From Astrocystis sublimbata (taxonomy: Eukaryota; Ascomycota; Sordariomycetes; Xylariales; Xylariaceae), in the NCBI GenBank assembly GCA_022453515.1, contig JAJNNY010000007.1, positions 310,001 to 374,000 on the forward strand: 64,000 bases of DNA, in the 5' to 3' direction. The notes below the pieces were generated by a model that saw only the letters and a list, made by a program, of their open reading frames with translations, searched no databases and was not told the origin of the DNA. The position numbers and the translations under genes were made by a program. Below, one piece after another: positions 1 through 12,358 of this stretch; the first letter of the stretch is position 1; each line of letters begins with the position of its first letter.

Positions 1-1558
1 CACCTGCTTCACTCCACCCCGGGCGTGTTCCGCCATCTTGATCTGACGCGCATCTCGACGGCGCAATTTGAGATTGATGGCATCGACCGTGGCGGCGAGG
101 TGTGGCGCAACGTCCAGGTCGACGAGAACCTCACCGAGGATGACTTCTATTCCGGCCCCCTGAGGGGCATCTTCACGAGCCTCCGACGGCGGGATATCCT
201 CCAACACGTCACCACCCTCGTCCTCGACGGGCTCTCCGTGACCTCTGAATTTCTCAACGACATCCTCGTTGACCCGGCCTCTCGCGTCCGCATCCTCTCC
301 ATCCGCGAGGTCAAGAACCTCAACGAGCGGAAGCTCATGCAGGCGCTGCGCTACGCTTGCCGGCCCTCGCGGGCAGACGACATGCCCCGACTGAAGGCGC
401 TGTACTATTTTGGTAAGCGCCACACCTCCACCTCCTTGTCAGAATCTGGCGAGGGCAAGGGTGAGGACGAGGACTGGTACAGTCAGAAGGGCCGCGTGAT
501 CAGCAAATCGATCGCCGACGGCTGGGCCGAGACGCTTCTCGACTGCCGCGAGGCCCTGCGCTTCGACACCGTCCTCTGCACCGGACCCCGCCACCACAAT
601 TCTCCCGCCTACGGCAAGACACATGTCACGCCGGCGGGCGGAAGCCCCTGGGGCGTGGCCTCCTTTGCCGTGGGCGGGTGCGCATCCTGCGGCTCTGCAC
701 CCGAGGGTTTCACCGTGTACGAAGGCTCGCCTGCCGAGGAGCTCCCTCTGCTCTCGCCCATTCCTCTACACTCCTCGAATGTCAAGTCCGCGATGCGCCC
801 GCACGGCGACGAGACCGGAAACGGCCATCGACAACCACGACACGAGTTCGTCCCGCGGTGCCTCGGATGCATCCGCGAGCGCTACTGCTTCAGTTGCAAC
901 CAGTGGTGGTGCGAGGCGTGCTACCAGGTGCCGAGCAACGAGGAGTTGGCGCAGGAGGTCCACGTCGTCAATTTCGACGAGAACGAGAACGGTCTCGAAG
1001 ATCACGAGAATGCTGCTTTCATGAGCCAGCACATGATGAAGGTATGTAAATGCCGTTGGCTCGATAGCTAGCGCTGCATAATGCGCAGAATAGGACACGA
1101 TTCCTCCGCCCCAACCACGAGTTCCATATGCATATCACTAGCACAGTTGAGAAAACATGTAGCTGACAACATCGCCGTGCTACAGAAACCAAAAATCTCC
1201 CGCAGCTGTTGGGAATGCGATCGCAACGTGAGACCTGTCTGGTTTGCATATGCAGTAAAGTTCCTCCTTAGCTAACGTGCCTGCAGTGTGTCGACTGTAT
1301 TGCCCAGACGCAGAAGCGCTGCACGGCGTGCGGTGGCGGGTACTGCATCATTCACCATGAGGGTTCAACTCAGAAACTGGTAAGTCTCAACCTTGTTCTC
1401 GCCTCCTCGACTTCTGTGTGATGGTGCGATAACTAACGTGTTGTGCAGTGCGACTGTATGGCCGACCTACCACCCTACCTTTTGAAGTGCTTTACTGACA
1501 ATTCTCTACAGGGTGCTCCTGTCGCCGAGGACGCAAGTGTACGGCGGAGCTCTATTGA
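1..1558 (+). CDS. F-box/LRR-like protein with Cys-rich C-terminus (5' partial)
   Basis: The reading frame is already open at base 1, so the gene begins upstream of the window. Exons seen: 1-1041, 1186-1227, 1287-1379, 1449-1455, 1512-1558 (stop TGA 1556-1558). All junctions are GT-AG with branch sites such as actaacg and tactgac. The N-terminal part (TRISTAQFEIDG, VTTLVLDGLSVTSEFL, VRILSIREVKNLNERKL) has the leucine spacing of fungal F-box/LRR proteins. The C-terminal part is rich in paired cysteines (CASCGS, CLGCIRERYCFSCNQWWCE, CWECDRN, CVDCIAQTQKRC, CDWCSC), suggesting zinc binding. F-box proteins are SCF ubiquitin-ligase adaptors, but the F-box itself lies outside the window, so the family call is inference. 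Downstream is a long gene-free stretch. The fourth exon is only 7 nt; without it the last Cys cluster is lost. Confidence 0.7.
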
Positions 1559-4463
1559 TTGCCAGAGGGCTGTACTAATTCTGCATTTCTTGCGAACTGG
1601 CATGATTCGAAATTTGTGGCGCTTATATTTAGGATATGGATATATATGTACGGGACAGATACTCTCTACTTCATCGAGCGGTTCACCATGAGGGAAATAA
1701 GCGAAAGCGAGGTCTTCACATGAACTGCGATGTGGGCGGTTCAATGCTTTAGATACCTTGTCGGATATTGGTTTGATGGTTGAAACACCATGTTTAGCAA
1801 TCTCTGCTCTAGGGAGGTGCTGGAGATATCTAGCACTTTACATTGTACGAGATGACGGGTTGACACAAGTGGGCAGAGCAATAAGGTCTAAAAATCTCAA
1901 GACAATACTAGTCTGGGCGGCATCTTGTTCGTTTGGGTCTTAGTTGGGGGACTTCCGATAGCTGTTCTGGAAATGAAAGCTGAAGAACAACAACTCAGAT
2001 CATCCGTTGCTGATTTACACGGTCGATCAACGAGCTCATCTCCTGACACCTCATGCCTGCCCGTGCTACCTATTTAGTGAAAGACACCGACAGTAGGTAG
2101 GCTACTAGGAGGAGAGCGCGGCCTGACCTCGGGCTATTTCACTTACTGCAAACGATTCGGGCACCCCCTCATCAGGACCCTGATCAGGACCCTCATGTCG
2201 GCCAAACAACTAGCGTCTGCCTACTAGACGGTAGCCCCTTTATTCCAAGGTGCGTTGACCAGGCGCTGCGTTTATTCTCAATATATGGTTTTGCAACTCA
2301 CTACTTAACCACCAATGCAGCTATCTCCGATCTGGGCTGCGTGCACAGACAGGCGTAGATTACTATTGGATCAGCAGCGCCAATCTACGTTCCTCTCATG
2401 CACGTGTATGCAGCATGGCTACAATCGTCTCATTTCAACAACCAGAAAATGCGCGGGTATCTCGGCTGTTTAGATGGCATGATCTAGATCTCTCCACATG
2501 AGGCTGACATGTTTTGTGCTTCTACACGCACTTTGGAACCTGACGCCGGTAATTGCGATGTTAGTGGTTGGTTGCGAGCAGCCAGCGGCCTTAGTCCTCT
2601 CTCACTAGAGCGAAGTGCTACAGCAGGTGACCACCACAGCGTTCTTGGCGTTCAAGCCCTGAACGTGGCACGGCGTATCGCATGGCAGCACGCAGTGCTC
2701 CGTAGATGATGGTTTGGTAGGTAGCACCGAGCTTTAACCAATCGAGAACACTAATATCAGCGCATTTAGGACTAAACGTATGATCTTTACTGAGTCGATG
2801 TGTAAATATTTTGTCTATCGAAACGCCGTGATGGGAAGTATCGAACGAGGGTGGAAACGCCGCAACGGCTCACCGCAAACTAAACTGATTAAGTGACGAT
2901 CTAATTACTATCCTTGCAATCTACATCCCCACGAGCATGCAAGCACTATAAACAGGAACAGGCACCTGATAACAAATACATGATCCTTCTTTACATTTCA
3001 GTCATCAACCAATAATCTCAATAGTCTTAGATAGAATGTCATCGGATGCCAATAAATATGCAGACTCGAACCCCCCTTTCAAGAGAGAGCAAACGGCTGC
3101 TGAAAGCTGTCCCATTCTGTAACGAACAATGCATATCTATGATAATAAAAACATAATCGCCAATGCGGGGGAAATTTATTACCAGTGAGAATTGTTTATT
3201 GTCACATGTCAAATGATGTAGTCACTCGAATAGCAGTGTCCATTATAAACCTGCCTGTCTCAACTGAAAGTGATCCCACTTCGTCTTGATTCGCAAATTT
3301 CGCCAGTCGGGCGTCCGCTAGCCATAACATTCAATGAATTTTTGGCACTCCCTACGTGGGAGGTATTATTCCCCTGCTGCCATGAAGCGCCTTCTCGTTG
3401 TGATAGCAGCGCCGTTGCCTTGGCTTCCTCCTCTATCGTGTCGCTTCCGTAATCCCGTTGTGCCCTCTCCCTGCCATGTTCATTTACACCAAGAATCTCT
3501 TAAAGTACAATATTAACCCCTTGTTCGATCTCATATCGCTCCCATCCTTTGTCTATGCATTGTATGAAGATAGCTTGTTTGGAACGAACATGCCTCACTA
3601 GGCTGACCCCTTGTTAGTACAGTGGATATTGCTAAGGTGTGAAACATTTGATAATAGAGATCGATGCACGGCTGCATTATTGTAACATCGGCATTTACAT
3701 GTCCAACATATTTCGAAAGGGTATCCCACACTTCACTTGAAGAGATTCTTTCAATGAAGTGATATTTATACAAGGGTGTCTTTGTTGTGCTGTTCCGCTG
3801 ATATACAAGCTAGTGTACCGATGACTTAGGTTATATGAATTGAAAGTTATGCGACTAAGAAATTCTGGTCTCTTTCAGCTTTTGAACTCTGGCGCTAATG
3901 CTGCTTCGAGTGTGAAACTTTACAGTCAGGGTATTCAACCTCTCACTCGAATCTTGAGAATCAGGGAGCATGGTACTCACAGAATATTGCCATTGAACAG
4001 ACACATCTGCTGGTTCCTGCTTGGGAAGGGTTGGAATGAGGCGGAACAACAGTCAATACAAAGAGCATCAAGACTGAAACCCTTACAAATCCAAAATGTG
4101 ACCATGCCTCAAGAACAATTAACAAAGCTCATAGTCTTACATAGCGAAACATACATATATATACAAAGGTAAATTAATATTCACGATTGTTCTGTGACTT
4201 TTGTCCTGTGTCTAGTATTTTCCTTGTATCCAAAGATTGTGCTGTTATTCAGATTTCTCTAGATTAAGAGCAGAGAGCTGCATTCTTTATGCTGCTATAA
4301 TCTTATTTATATCATGGTGATGAACAGATAGATCCTGCATGATAGTGATAGGTTGTTCCTGGTGAACTTTGACTTTAAATCATAAACCAACAGCCTTTAC
4401 TCAACAATACCCTCATCAGACTCAAAATCTCAGATACCCCTTCTAACAGACCACCGAAATACA
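1559..4463. other. intergenic, no gene supported
   Basis: About 2.9 kb holding only short, unrelated open frames on both strands, none with splice-compatible neighbours or a recognisable domain. Base composition varies, with AT-richer stretches near 2750-3250 and 4050-4400. The last few hundred bases presumably hold the promoter of the SET gene. Confidence 0.6.
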
Positions 4464-6138
4464 ATGTCAGACATATCAACATCACCAGATCTCAAGTTTC
4501 CATTCGAAGTGAAGACAGCCGGTGATTCGGGCTTTGGCTGTTTCGCAACGAAGGACATAACTCCGGGCGAGAGAATCCTTGTCGCCTTCACACCTATTGT
4601 GACACATGCAGCTACACGGGAAGACCTTTGTAGGGAGATAATCAAGCTTTATAAGGGCTTAAGCAAGGAGGATCAGCTCGAATGGCAGTCTTTAGCGCTT
4701 CATAAGAACGAACTCTGGAAAGCTTATCACTCCATCTACGAGCAGCAACGACCCGATGGAACGCAATTAGCAGGGGATGAAGGCCCCGACTTTTGGTGTG
4801 CTCGTCATATGCAGTTTGATTCTAACGCTTTTCACATAGACTATGAACCCAAATCTACTACTTCGGGTCTATGGTTAAGTGCCTCAAGATTTAATCATTC
4901 AGTGAGTTATTTTTCTTGATATTCCACTAAACTATTTAAACGCTCAACCTCTCCATTTATTTATGTCGAGATAATTCCCCCTAGCCCTCATGGACATTGT
5001 CTCGATTAACATATATATTTTTTCTTTTAGTGCGATCCCAATGTTTGGTACGAGAACGACACGGTCCTCGGCCGTTTTATTGCAAGAGCCAACCGACGAA
5101 TTGCTAAAGGGGAACAGTTGTTTATCTCCTACCTTGGCAGCCATCTACCCCTAGAACGCAGGCAAAGCAGACTCAATCGTCTGGTATGCAGTCCCTAAGT
5201 CACTATTCCCTGTTCTAGCAAGTCTCGGGGGAATAAAAAACCCTAACAGTTATCTATACTCCCGAGACACCTGCAAACTACTGTTTCACGAGCAATTCTT
5301 TCACTATTATATAAAAGGCAATTACTAACTCCAGTGCTTGCAGTGGAATTTTAACTGTGAATGCAACAAGTGCCAACAGAGAACCGATGTATACACAAAC
5401 TTCCTCGAGGGCAAACGCGATTTAGCAAGCGGCCCTAGAAGACCGGCATCGCAACATCAAAATGACAAACACGGCATGCAGGCACAGCTTTCTAGACGCG
5501 TCCAACTACTCAGAAAACCTCGTGACGTGCCAGCCCAAAAGGAGTTAATGTTTGCGTAAGCTGTCCCTGTCCCGTTTCTGATCAAACAAGTGTTAACATG
5601 GATTGTCACTCATAGGCTCTGGGATCTTTCATTGTACCATGAACAATACTACGCAATAGCGAGGCAGGCAGGCAACAAACCGGATTTCATAAGTCATTTG
5701 GAAAGCGCTACAAAAGTTATCGCAGAAGTGTGTGCACTGGCATTACGGTTCTGGCCAGAGACACATCATGGTAAGTTTTTCTACTTTTACTTTTTTGTTT
5801 CTTCCCACAATAGATTTTCTTGTTCTTAGTCTTGTCGATCTGGTCTAGTTATTTACTTTTTAATACTAACTTTATATGATTTAGTTGTTAAATTAGCCAA
5901 GAAAGATTGGGCTAGAGTATGTAATTCCTGGAGTTATTTATCCCCTCTTTAGCAGATTTTAGGAGCAAAAGTAACTCTAACAGGCATCTTTATTCCCGAG
6001 ATACCTATAAACCCCTGTTTTACAAGCAATTATTCTACTATAAAAGACAATTACTAACTCCAGCGGTTGCAGTGGCTATATGTGTGGGAAAACCGTCACA
6101 CGGCACCTTTCGGGATTCCAGATATTGAACTGGAGTAG
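4464..6138 (+). CDS. SET-domain protein lysine methyltransferase-like
   Basis: Six exons give a 351-residue protein: 4464-4901, 5031-5183, 5344-5555, 5616-5770, 5885-5916, 6073-6138. SET motifs are in order: GFGCFATKDITPGE at about residues 28-41 (start of SET), RFNHSCDPN spanning intron 1 (the NHSC AdoMet/pseudoknot motif), and GEQLFISYLG (the SET tyrosine motif). A post-SET-like cluster CECNKC follows. The C-terminal tail is helical and ends in IPDIELE. SET proteins of this fungal type methylate lysines, and the substrate cannot be told from sequence. The start ATG is well placed after the AT-rich 5' region and leaves a complete N-terminal SET motif. Introns 2 (5184-5343) and 5 (5917-6072) are clearly homologous to each other over their full length, although the flanking exons are not. 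No sign of damage. Confidence 0.85.
5184..5343 (+). repeat. introner-like intron, copy 1 (SET gene intron 2)
   Basis: A 160-nt GT-AG intron, from GTATGC to TTGCAG, that aligns along its whole length with the intron at 5917-6072. The 3' part is the clearest: both share a CTAACAG block, CCCGAGA.ACCT, CTGTTT.AC.AGCAATT, and the identical stretch CAATTACTAACTCCAG containing the branch site. Both are followed by a TGG codon. Confidence 0.8.
5917..6072 (+). repeat. introner-like intron, copy 2 (SET gene intron 5)
   Basis: A 156-nt intron, from GTATGT to TTGCAG, homologous to the intron at 5184-5343 by my hand alignment (roughly four fifths identical in the 3' two thirds, with a 4-nt indel in the TATTATATAAAA segment). 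The neighbouring exon sequences are unrelated, so the intron itself was copied, not a gene segment. Confidence 0.8.
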
Positions 6139-7109
6139 TTCAGAAAGCTCTCTCAAAGACTTTACTAGTAAGATAGGGATTTGCTGCAGACCATACTACC
6201 TAGCGCTCGATCTTCAATTATTCCTCAATCATAAATCTGTCCAACAAATCATGTTCCAGAAAGCGGGCGCCTTGGTATACCTATGTCATTTCTCAGAATA
6301 GTGAAATTCCTTCCAAAAGTGCCATTGATGCTAAGTAGTACTTGTAATTATCTGACAAACACTATGAGATGTTGATTCTAAAACAAGGAAAAATCAAACG
6401 CATTTGTCTGATCTGGCGAGTCTTGTGTAGTATAGTGCCTGAGATAGGCCCCCAAAAAGTGGTATAATGCAAACAAACAGTATTTAGTAAGTAAGATCTT
6501 GGTGGCTGGTGATCATCCTGCACGCAATAGTGGCTTTGAAGTATACCTGGGTATACTCTGCGCAGGTGCGTACATTGAAGACAGAAAGGGGGATTATCTG
6601 TCTCAAACTGATGATGGTATTGACCACACTGGCGCAATTGCCACTGCAGAATTTCCCATGATGAAGTTTTGGAGCAATGGACAATTTGGTTTTGTTTGCC
6701 TGACAGGGCTCTTGCTACCTAGGTACCTACCTGTGAGAAGACATAGGGGTGGTTCTTGGCATCAGTTTCCCTCATTGTGAAAGCTACCTGACTACTACCT
6801 AGGTAGGTACCTACTAATACTAGAATCCAGTGGAAGGCGGGGTTTTCAAATTCTCGATTGTGGCATACACAGCATAATGCGGTACTTACCTAATTAAGCG
6901 CATCGGGCCATGACCTCAGCAGGCAATCCCGCTTGGTGTAGGTAGGTACGTACCTAGGTAGTGGGTGTTCGTTCATTCATTCACCCCAAGAGACACTCTT
7001 TGAACTGCAATTCAAGAAAAATATATTCAACTTTTCAATCAATGTCCTGTGATCGAAACTCTATAAAGCAGATGTAATTGATTACCGTCTTACACCAGCT
7101 GGCCACGAA
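6139..7109. other. intergenic with AGGTACCT-type motifs
   Basis: No gene is supported; the open frames here lack domains and splice partners. The stretch contains several copies of the palindromic motif CCTAGGTACCTACC / GGTAGGTACC (near 6718-6732, 6796-6815 and 6942-6960). The right-hand 150 bases form the promoter and leader of the ARM-repeat gene. Confidence 0.6.
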
Positions 7110-9285
7110 ATGTCCGGCCCCATGAATCAGCTTCTCGACTCCATCACCAGCCATGCAGCTCACACCACCACAGTTCTGGAGCAGATAGCCAGCATAGTGC
7201 GCGACCTATGGACAACATCGCCCGCATCTCCAGATTTGGACTATGTCGCACAGCGAATTGGTGACCTGGCACGCGAGGAGTCGCACAGGATACCATTGGG
7301 CGAATCCGAATTGCTGGACTTTTTCTGCTCCGTCGTGTCTACACAGGGGGTGAGGGGGCCCCTGATCGTCCAGTGTCTGCGCATCATAGGCAACTCGTCG
7401 GCCGATACAGGTGAGCGAGGATTCTGTTTTCTTTCAGCATTGGAATTCGGAATCTGACAGCTGACCCCTCCGGTGCCTAGATCAGAACAGGGCACAAGTT
7501 GTTGCTTCGGGATGTCTGCCGAGTATTGTGTCTTTATTGAACGATGACTCTGTTTTGGCCTTCGTCGTGCCTGTTTTATTCAACATTTGCGTTGACTATG
7601 GTGAGCGCTGCCTCTGGATGGGGATTTGTGTGGTTGCTCAAGCTAACGCAGCAGTAGAGCCAGCACAGAAGGCTATTTACCAGGCTGGCTTGAATCCTGA
7701 GCTTGTCAGCCTGATATCTGGGCCTAGGTTAGAGGAAGCATACCCATTGTTGGATCACATCTACAAGCTACTTGGCTTCGTGGCCACTCAAGGTAAGGTT
7801 CATTGCCGGCCTGAACAGCAGCCAGATTGAAACTACGAGCAGCTAGCTAACACGGTCCTAGAACCCGAGGCAAATTTAGTGCATCCAGCTACTCCTTTCG
7901 TCTTGCTGAATCTAGCAGACGACCAGCCATCACCAGTCGATCCCAAGGATTTCCTTGGCCAAGCCTCCGTGGCACTGACCTATCTCTCGCAGGAACAATT
8001 CCAGAAATCGTTCCTCGAAACGCCCGGCTCCATCAGCCTCGTTCTACGGACCTTCTCAACAGCCTGTGCCCGGGAGCTCAACGCATCGCTGGAAGGTCCA
8101 GACGATGAAGCACAACTCAAACAAGTTCAGACAGTCTTTACAGCAACCCTAGCAGACCTATCTGCGCAACCCTCATTCGCCTCATCATGTTCGCTAGACG
8201 GGCCTGAGGTACAGACCCTGCGGCAATGGATCTCAACAGCGCACAACCCGCTGCAATCGGCCGCGTGTCTGGCGCTGGGCAACATTGCTCGCTCCGACGA
8301 AAAATGCAGTTATCTCGTGCAACAGCTGGAAATTCACACACCCCTCGTGGCAATCCTGGCCGACAAAGCCAATGTCGACGCGGGACTGCTGCATTCCGTG
8401 CTTGGCTTCCTCAAGAACCTAGCCATCCCTGCCCCAAACAAGCCGGTCCTTGGGAATTCCGGACTTTTTGAGGCTGAGGCACTCCCGCGTATCTGGGAGC
8501 TGGACACGCAGACGCAAGTTCAGTTCGATGCCGTCTCGCTGACTCGGCTGCTCCTCGTGGGATGTCCCGCCAACGTACACCGCATTTGCGCCCCAGTGAG
8601 CGACGATGATACATCGTCAAGATTGCAGGCTTTGATAGACCTGAACGCTCGGTCTGATCAAGAGCCGACGCAGATGGAGACAGCAAGAGCCATCACAACC
8701 GCATGCCGTGTGATTCACTCTACCCCGGCCGCAAATCACTCATCGCCGCCCCCGGATCTGGACACGTTCTATGCGAACCACAAGTCCATAACGGAGACCA
8801 TGCTCCGGCTAGGCCAGCAGAGCAAATATCCAGTTCTACGATCCGAGTTGCTCTTCGCGCTCGCACTGATGGCGCGCACGGCCGCTGGCGCGGCTGCCAT
8901 ATCCCAAGCCACCACAACAGAACACACTCACCTGACAACCTTAATCCCCTTTCTGACGGAGGTTATAACCGGCGAGAAAACAGACTCGTCATCAGAAACA
9001 ACAGCAAGCAACGCACCTTTACAACTGGTCGATGGAAAAGACTCATCCACCCAGTTAGTCTCTGGCCTTCCAAACCTTGAACCACAGGCCCCGATAGCGG
9101 GAACCCAGAAACCTACGACGATGGCGCGGAATGTTGACCGCGAGAACGCGCTTGTGCTTGTAGCGGAGTTACTGCAACGATGTGCTGATACGCTGCCCCT
9201 GGACGTGAAAAAACGGTTCGAGGAGCTCTTGAAGGAGGGCGGGGAACGGGTGATGCACGAGAGGGGTTTAGCCGAGCAACGGTAA
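7110..9285 (+). CDS. SmgGDS/Rid1-like ARM-repeat GTPase-binding protein
   Basis: Four exons (7110-7410, 7481-7600, 7658-7792, 7862-9285) encode 659 residues. The protein is a run of armadillo-type helices, for example VVASGCLPSIVSLLNDDSVL, VLFNICVDYEPAQ, LQSAACLALGNIARSDEKC and VLGFLKNLAIPAPNK. This is the pattern of fungal relatives of Rap1GDS1/SmgGDS (called GTPase binding protein Rid1 in some fungi). Such proteins bind small GTPases of the Ras/Rho class in the cytosol. There is no signal peptide or membrane segment. The acceptor of exon 3 is ambiguous between 7654 and 7657 (gcagtag), a one-residue difference. It lies alone, in the same direction as the SET gene. The family call rests on overall pattern and length, not a unique motif. 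Confidence 0.7.
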
Positions 9286-10165
9286 AGTGGTCAAATGGTG
9301 TGCAGAGACTAATGATGCTGGCGATGCTAGCTGAGCCACCTTTATGGTACACAGCGTTGCGCTGTCGACGCCGTCTATAGATGCGTAAAATTGATACCAG
9401 TACATATGCCACTTTTGAATTTCTCGTCAAGATGGTCAAGATGATTCTACATATTAGATTCAAAAGACGACGATTCGTGCTTCGAGACTGACTCGTGTCT
9501 TTAACACCTGGGATATTGTCCGTGTAGCTCCATCTTACCCAGTAGCAGCATTAAAGAGCATTCATTTCATGAAATGCGCCTGGGTATGCCGGAATCCATA
9601 TCCATATCCATGATGCTTACCTACCGTGGGGAGGTACGTACACAAGCATACAGATAGATCATGAACTTTCTGGCCGAACACTAGCGGCGCAATGCAACAA
9701 TTACGACTTCATGTCACTTCACAGCATTCGTGTAACATGGAAGCAGGCGCTGGGGCCTTCGGTCGAGTGTTTTGTTGCTTTCTTTTTTGTCCATTCATTT
9801 TACCATTGCGCATGACCTAAAGCAAACCGGGAGATGCAAAATATGCAGGCGCGGATCTAGTAGTCTCGTCTGGCCAGTTCCTCTACGGATGAAAAGTAAT
9901 TAATCATCCCATAGCTTTCTTTTGTATTGCGTGGTAATCATTGCACGCTCTCGTCCCTGACTGTTGGTGGTGCTACTGCCGATAGGAGGCAGAGAGAGAT
10001 GGGGAGAGAATAAGAACAGCCGACCGAACCATGAGCGAGACCATGACCATCCAGCAATCAACAACACGCAACCAACGAAAGCAGAAAAACCCGTTAAAGA
10101 ATGCCCGACCGTAGTACTCCCGTGCAGTCCTCCCTTTCGGATTCTCGTCTGTCGCGTCTCGTCGT
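9286..10165. other. intergenic between convergent genes
   Basis: No gene seen. The region must hold the 3' UTRs of the ARM-repeat gene (plus strand) and of eL13 (minus strand), which face each other. Confidence 0.6.
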
Positions 10166-11246
10166 CTATTTCTTGTTGGCCTCGGCCTCGGCCTTGTCCT
10201 TGGCACGCTTTTCCCGCCGACCGGCCAGTCTGGCGTCGCTTCTGGCCTTGCGCAGGGCAACGAAGGCACCGCCCTCGATGGGCTTGGGGAACTCGCTCTT
10301 CTTGATCTCGGAGACACCCTCGGCGACAGGGATAATGGGCAGAGAGGCGTTGACGTGGGCGACGGTCTGGGTGCTGCTGAGGTCGATGTCCTTGCTGTCG
10401 CCGGCCTTGGGGTGCTTGGCGCCCTTGCGGGGGAAGACGATCAGGCGCTCCTTGTAGGCCTTCAGGCGGGCAACGTTGATGGCGAGAGACTCCTCGCTGA
10501 GGTTCTGGCGGCGGAAGTCGACGGCGATACCGATGGTGGGGGCCACGAGACGGGGGACGCCGGCCTCCTACAGTAGCAGCGTGTCAGAGGACTGTTCATC
10601 CAGTGTTCAAGAAGCACGGGCTGGTGGTGGGTCAAGATACCTTCAGCTCAGTGAGGGTGAAGCCACGGCCGGACCGCACGCGGCGGTTGTACTTGGCGGT
10701 CGGGCATCGGACAACGGGCCGCAGCTTGTCGACAGGACGGGGAGCGAGGGCAGCAGCCTTAGCGGCGCGGGCCTTACGACGAGCGATCTTCTTGGTGGGC
10801 TGGTGCGCGGATTCGAGTTAGTGCTCTATTCCCCAGAACCATCCGACGACGACTGGCTCTTTATTCAATCCGCCTCATGGTTTCCGTGATGTTCTGCGTA
10901 CCTGGTCGAAGTGGCATCGCACCCGTCTTTGCCAATCCTTTCGGAAGTCTGAGCTCGGTGGTTAGTGAATCCGCGCGTAAGGTAGTTGCATGTCTCTCGA
11001 TTGTTCGATCGCTCGATCGCTCGCTCTATTTCGGATAGGCATATCGGATCGGGGAAGCATACGGTTCTTCTCTGTGGGTTTGTTAGCATGGCCTGACCGG
11101 AGGAAGGGGGGGTATCGGTGGTGGCAACGCACGAATCTGGTTGTTGTGCTTGATCGCCTAGATGCAGCAAGAATATAAATGTCAGCAATCCATCCCATTC
11201 GATGACCTCTCTCTCTCGAGGGGGACGGGTGTGTGCTACTCACCAT
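10166..11246 (-). CDS. RPL13: 60S ribosomal protein eL13
   Basis: Six coding exons on the minus strand: 11246-11244 (the ATG alone), 11157-11133, 11071-11063 (9 nt), 10948-10902, 10799-10641, 10567-10166; total 214 residues, the usual eL13 length. The assembled N-terminus begins [21 protein letters not shown], followed by [20 protein letters not shown] and [13 protein letters not shown]; the last exon has [20 protein letters not shown] and a Lys/Arg-rich tail ending EAEANKK. These are diagnostic of eL13, a component of the large ribosomal subunit. The 9-nt exon is demanded by the conserved residues and flanked by perfect signals (cccacag / gtatgc). The first intron directly after the ATG is GTGAGT...CTAG. 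High intron density near the 5' end is common in fungal ribosomal protein genes. Confidence 0.95.
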
Positions 11247-12007
11247 TGTGACTGACTGCGATCAAGATGGAGAATGGTTGTCGATGAACTTGTCGCGGGT
11301 CGTCAATGTCTCCAGACTGAAGCGCCAGAAATTCCCAGAGTGTAGGGTATGCGTAGTTGGTCCTTGCTACACCACAGACCCAGCCCGCACTTTCGGCAAA
11401 ATTTTTGGAAGGGCTAGAAAACCCTACTGCGCCTCACCCACATACCCCACATGAACTTGCTCCTGCAACGCTCCATGTGGCTGATGAGCACCATTTCCTC
11501 CTTCTTGCGCCACCACATCAGCCCCGCTTTCAACAAGGATAACTAGATACCGATCTAGGCATCGACCTACCGAGGTAGGTAGGCTAAGCATTGGCCCCAG
11601 CACATTCACATTCCCTTAGGTAGTCCATGCAGGTGGTTTGCACTGTAGCTGCTGAGGGGCAACGAGCCAGAGTCAACTTGAACCTAAGGTTACCAGAAGT
11701 CATTTCAATACATTTACATGTAAAAACATCCTGTTGACATATGGCAGGTGCCTACTTCAAATGCGGGGTCCCAAAACCTTCTTTATATTACAGTCAAAGG
11801 CTCTATTTGCCACATTTTGTTTCCCAGAAAGGCAGTGAGTGAGTGTATGGAGATTCAGCACAATCAATTCATCTCGATGGTACCTATGGAACTGCAATAA
11901 TCAGTGTGCAGTATGGAAGCATTCCATCATCTGCCACAGGTCCTGCCATGGCCAACACCTGATACCACAAACCCACAGCCGATTCATCCCCAATAGATTG
12001 TCCACTC
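11247..12007. other. intergenic, eL13 promoter side
   Basis: No gene seen. The left end is the eL13 promoter. One AGGTAGGTAGG run occurs near 11573-11583. Confidence 0.55.
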
Positions 12008-12358
12008 TCAATTACCACGAATGTCGAACTCGATATCCATGTGATCAACACTGCCTCGGGTTCGAACCAATGCGAGCTGACTGTAAATCTCATCACCATG
12101 CATGGTCAAAAGATCTCTTCCCAACCTGTCCCCTGCCCATATGATGGCGCAGCTGGATAGTGTAGACGTGTTCTCGTCCGAATAAATCGCGGTGTGGTGC
12201 CGTTCGAGTGCATGTTGGATGATGCCCAAAAGGATGGACGGCCGGTAGGCAGACGCGGTTTCGAAGACTTGTTTGAAATCAACCGCCTCGTACAGGCTGC
12301 GGGAGGAGACATAGCCATCCCAGCCACTGAACTTCACAAGTATATTGGTCTCTGTCAT
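12008..12358 (-). CDS. small conserved-looking protein, tandem copy A (intact)
   Basis: Single exon of 116 residues starting MTETNILVKFSGWDGYVSSR. I do not recognise a family. It is supported as a gene because a second region about 0.6 kb upstream on the same strand (12967-13351) encodes a related protein with the same order of features: a hydrophobic start (NILVKF / VFIVARF), a Tyr-x-Ala-x-x-Phe segment, an aliphatic helix followed by a His, a Trp about two thirds along (IIWAGDRLGRDLL / YYFVWKDKGRGGNLM), and an ending of type RGxxDxxxxEF/EY. No signal peptide, Cys pairs or membrane segments. Function unknown; it sits between eL13 and the oxidoreductase cluster. Confidence 0.5.
   Translation of the reverse strand: MTETNILVKFSGWDGYVSSRSLYEAVDFKQVFETASAYRPSILLGIIQHALERHHTAIYSDENTSTLSSCAIIWAGDRLGRDLLTMHGDEIYSQLALVRTRGSVDHMDIEFDIRGN

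Noticed and set aside
12050..12075. GGTTCGAACC, resembling a tRNA B box
   Set aside because: No A box or cloverleaf around it, and it lies inside the small-protein coding region.
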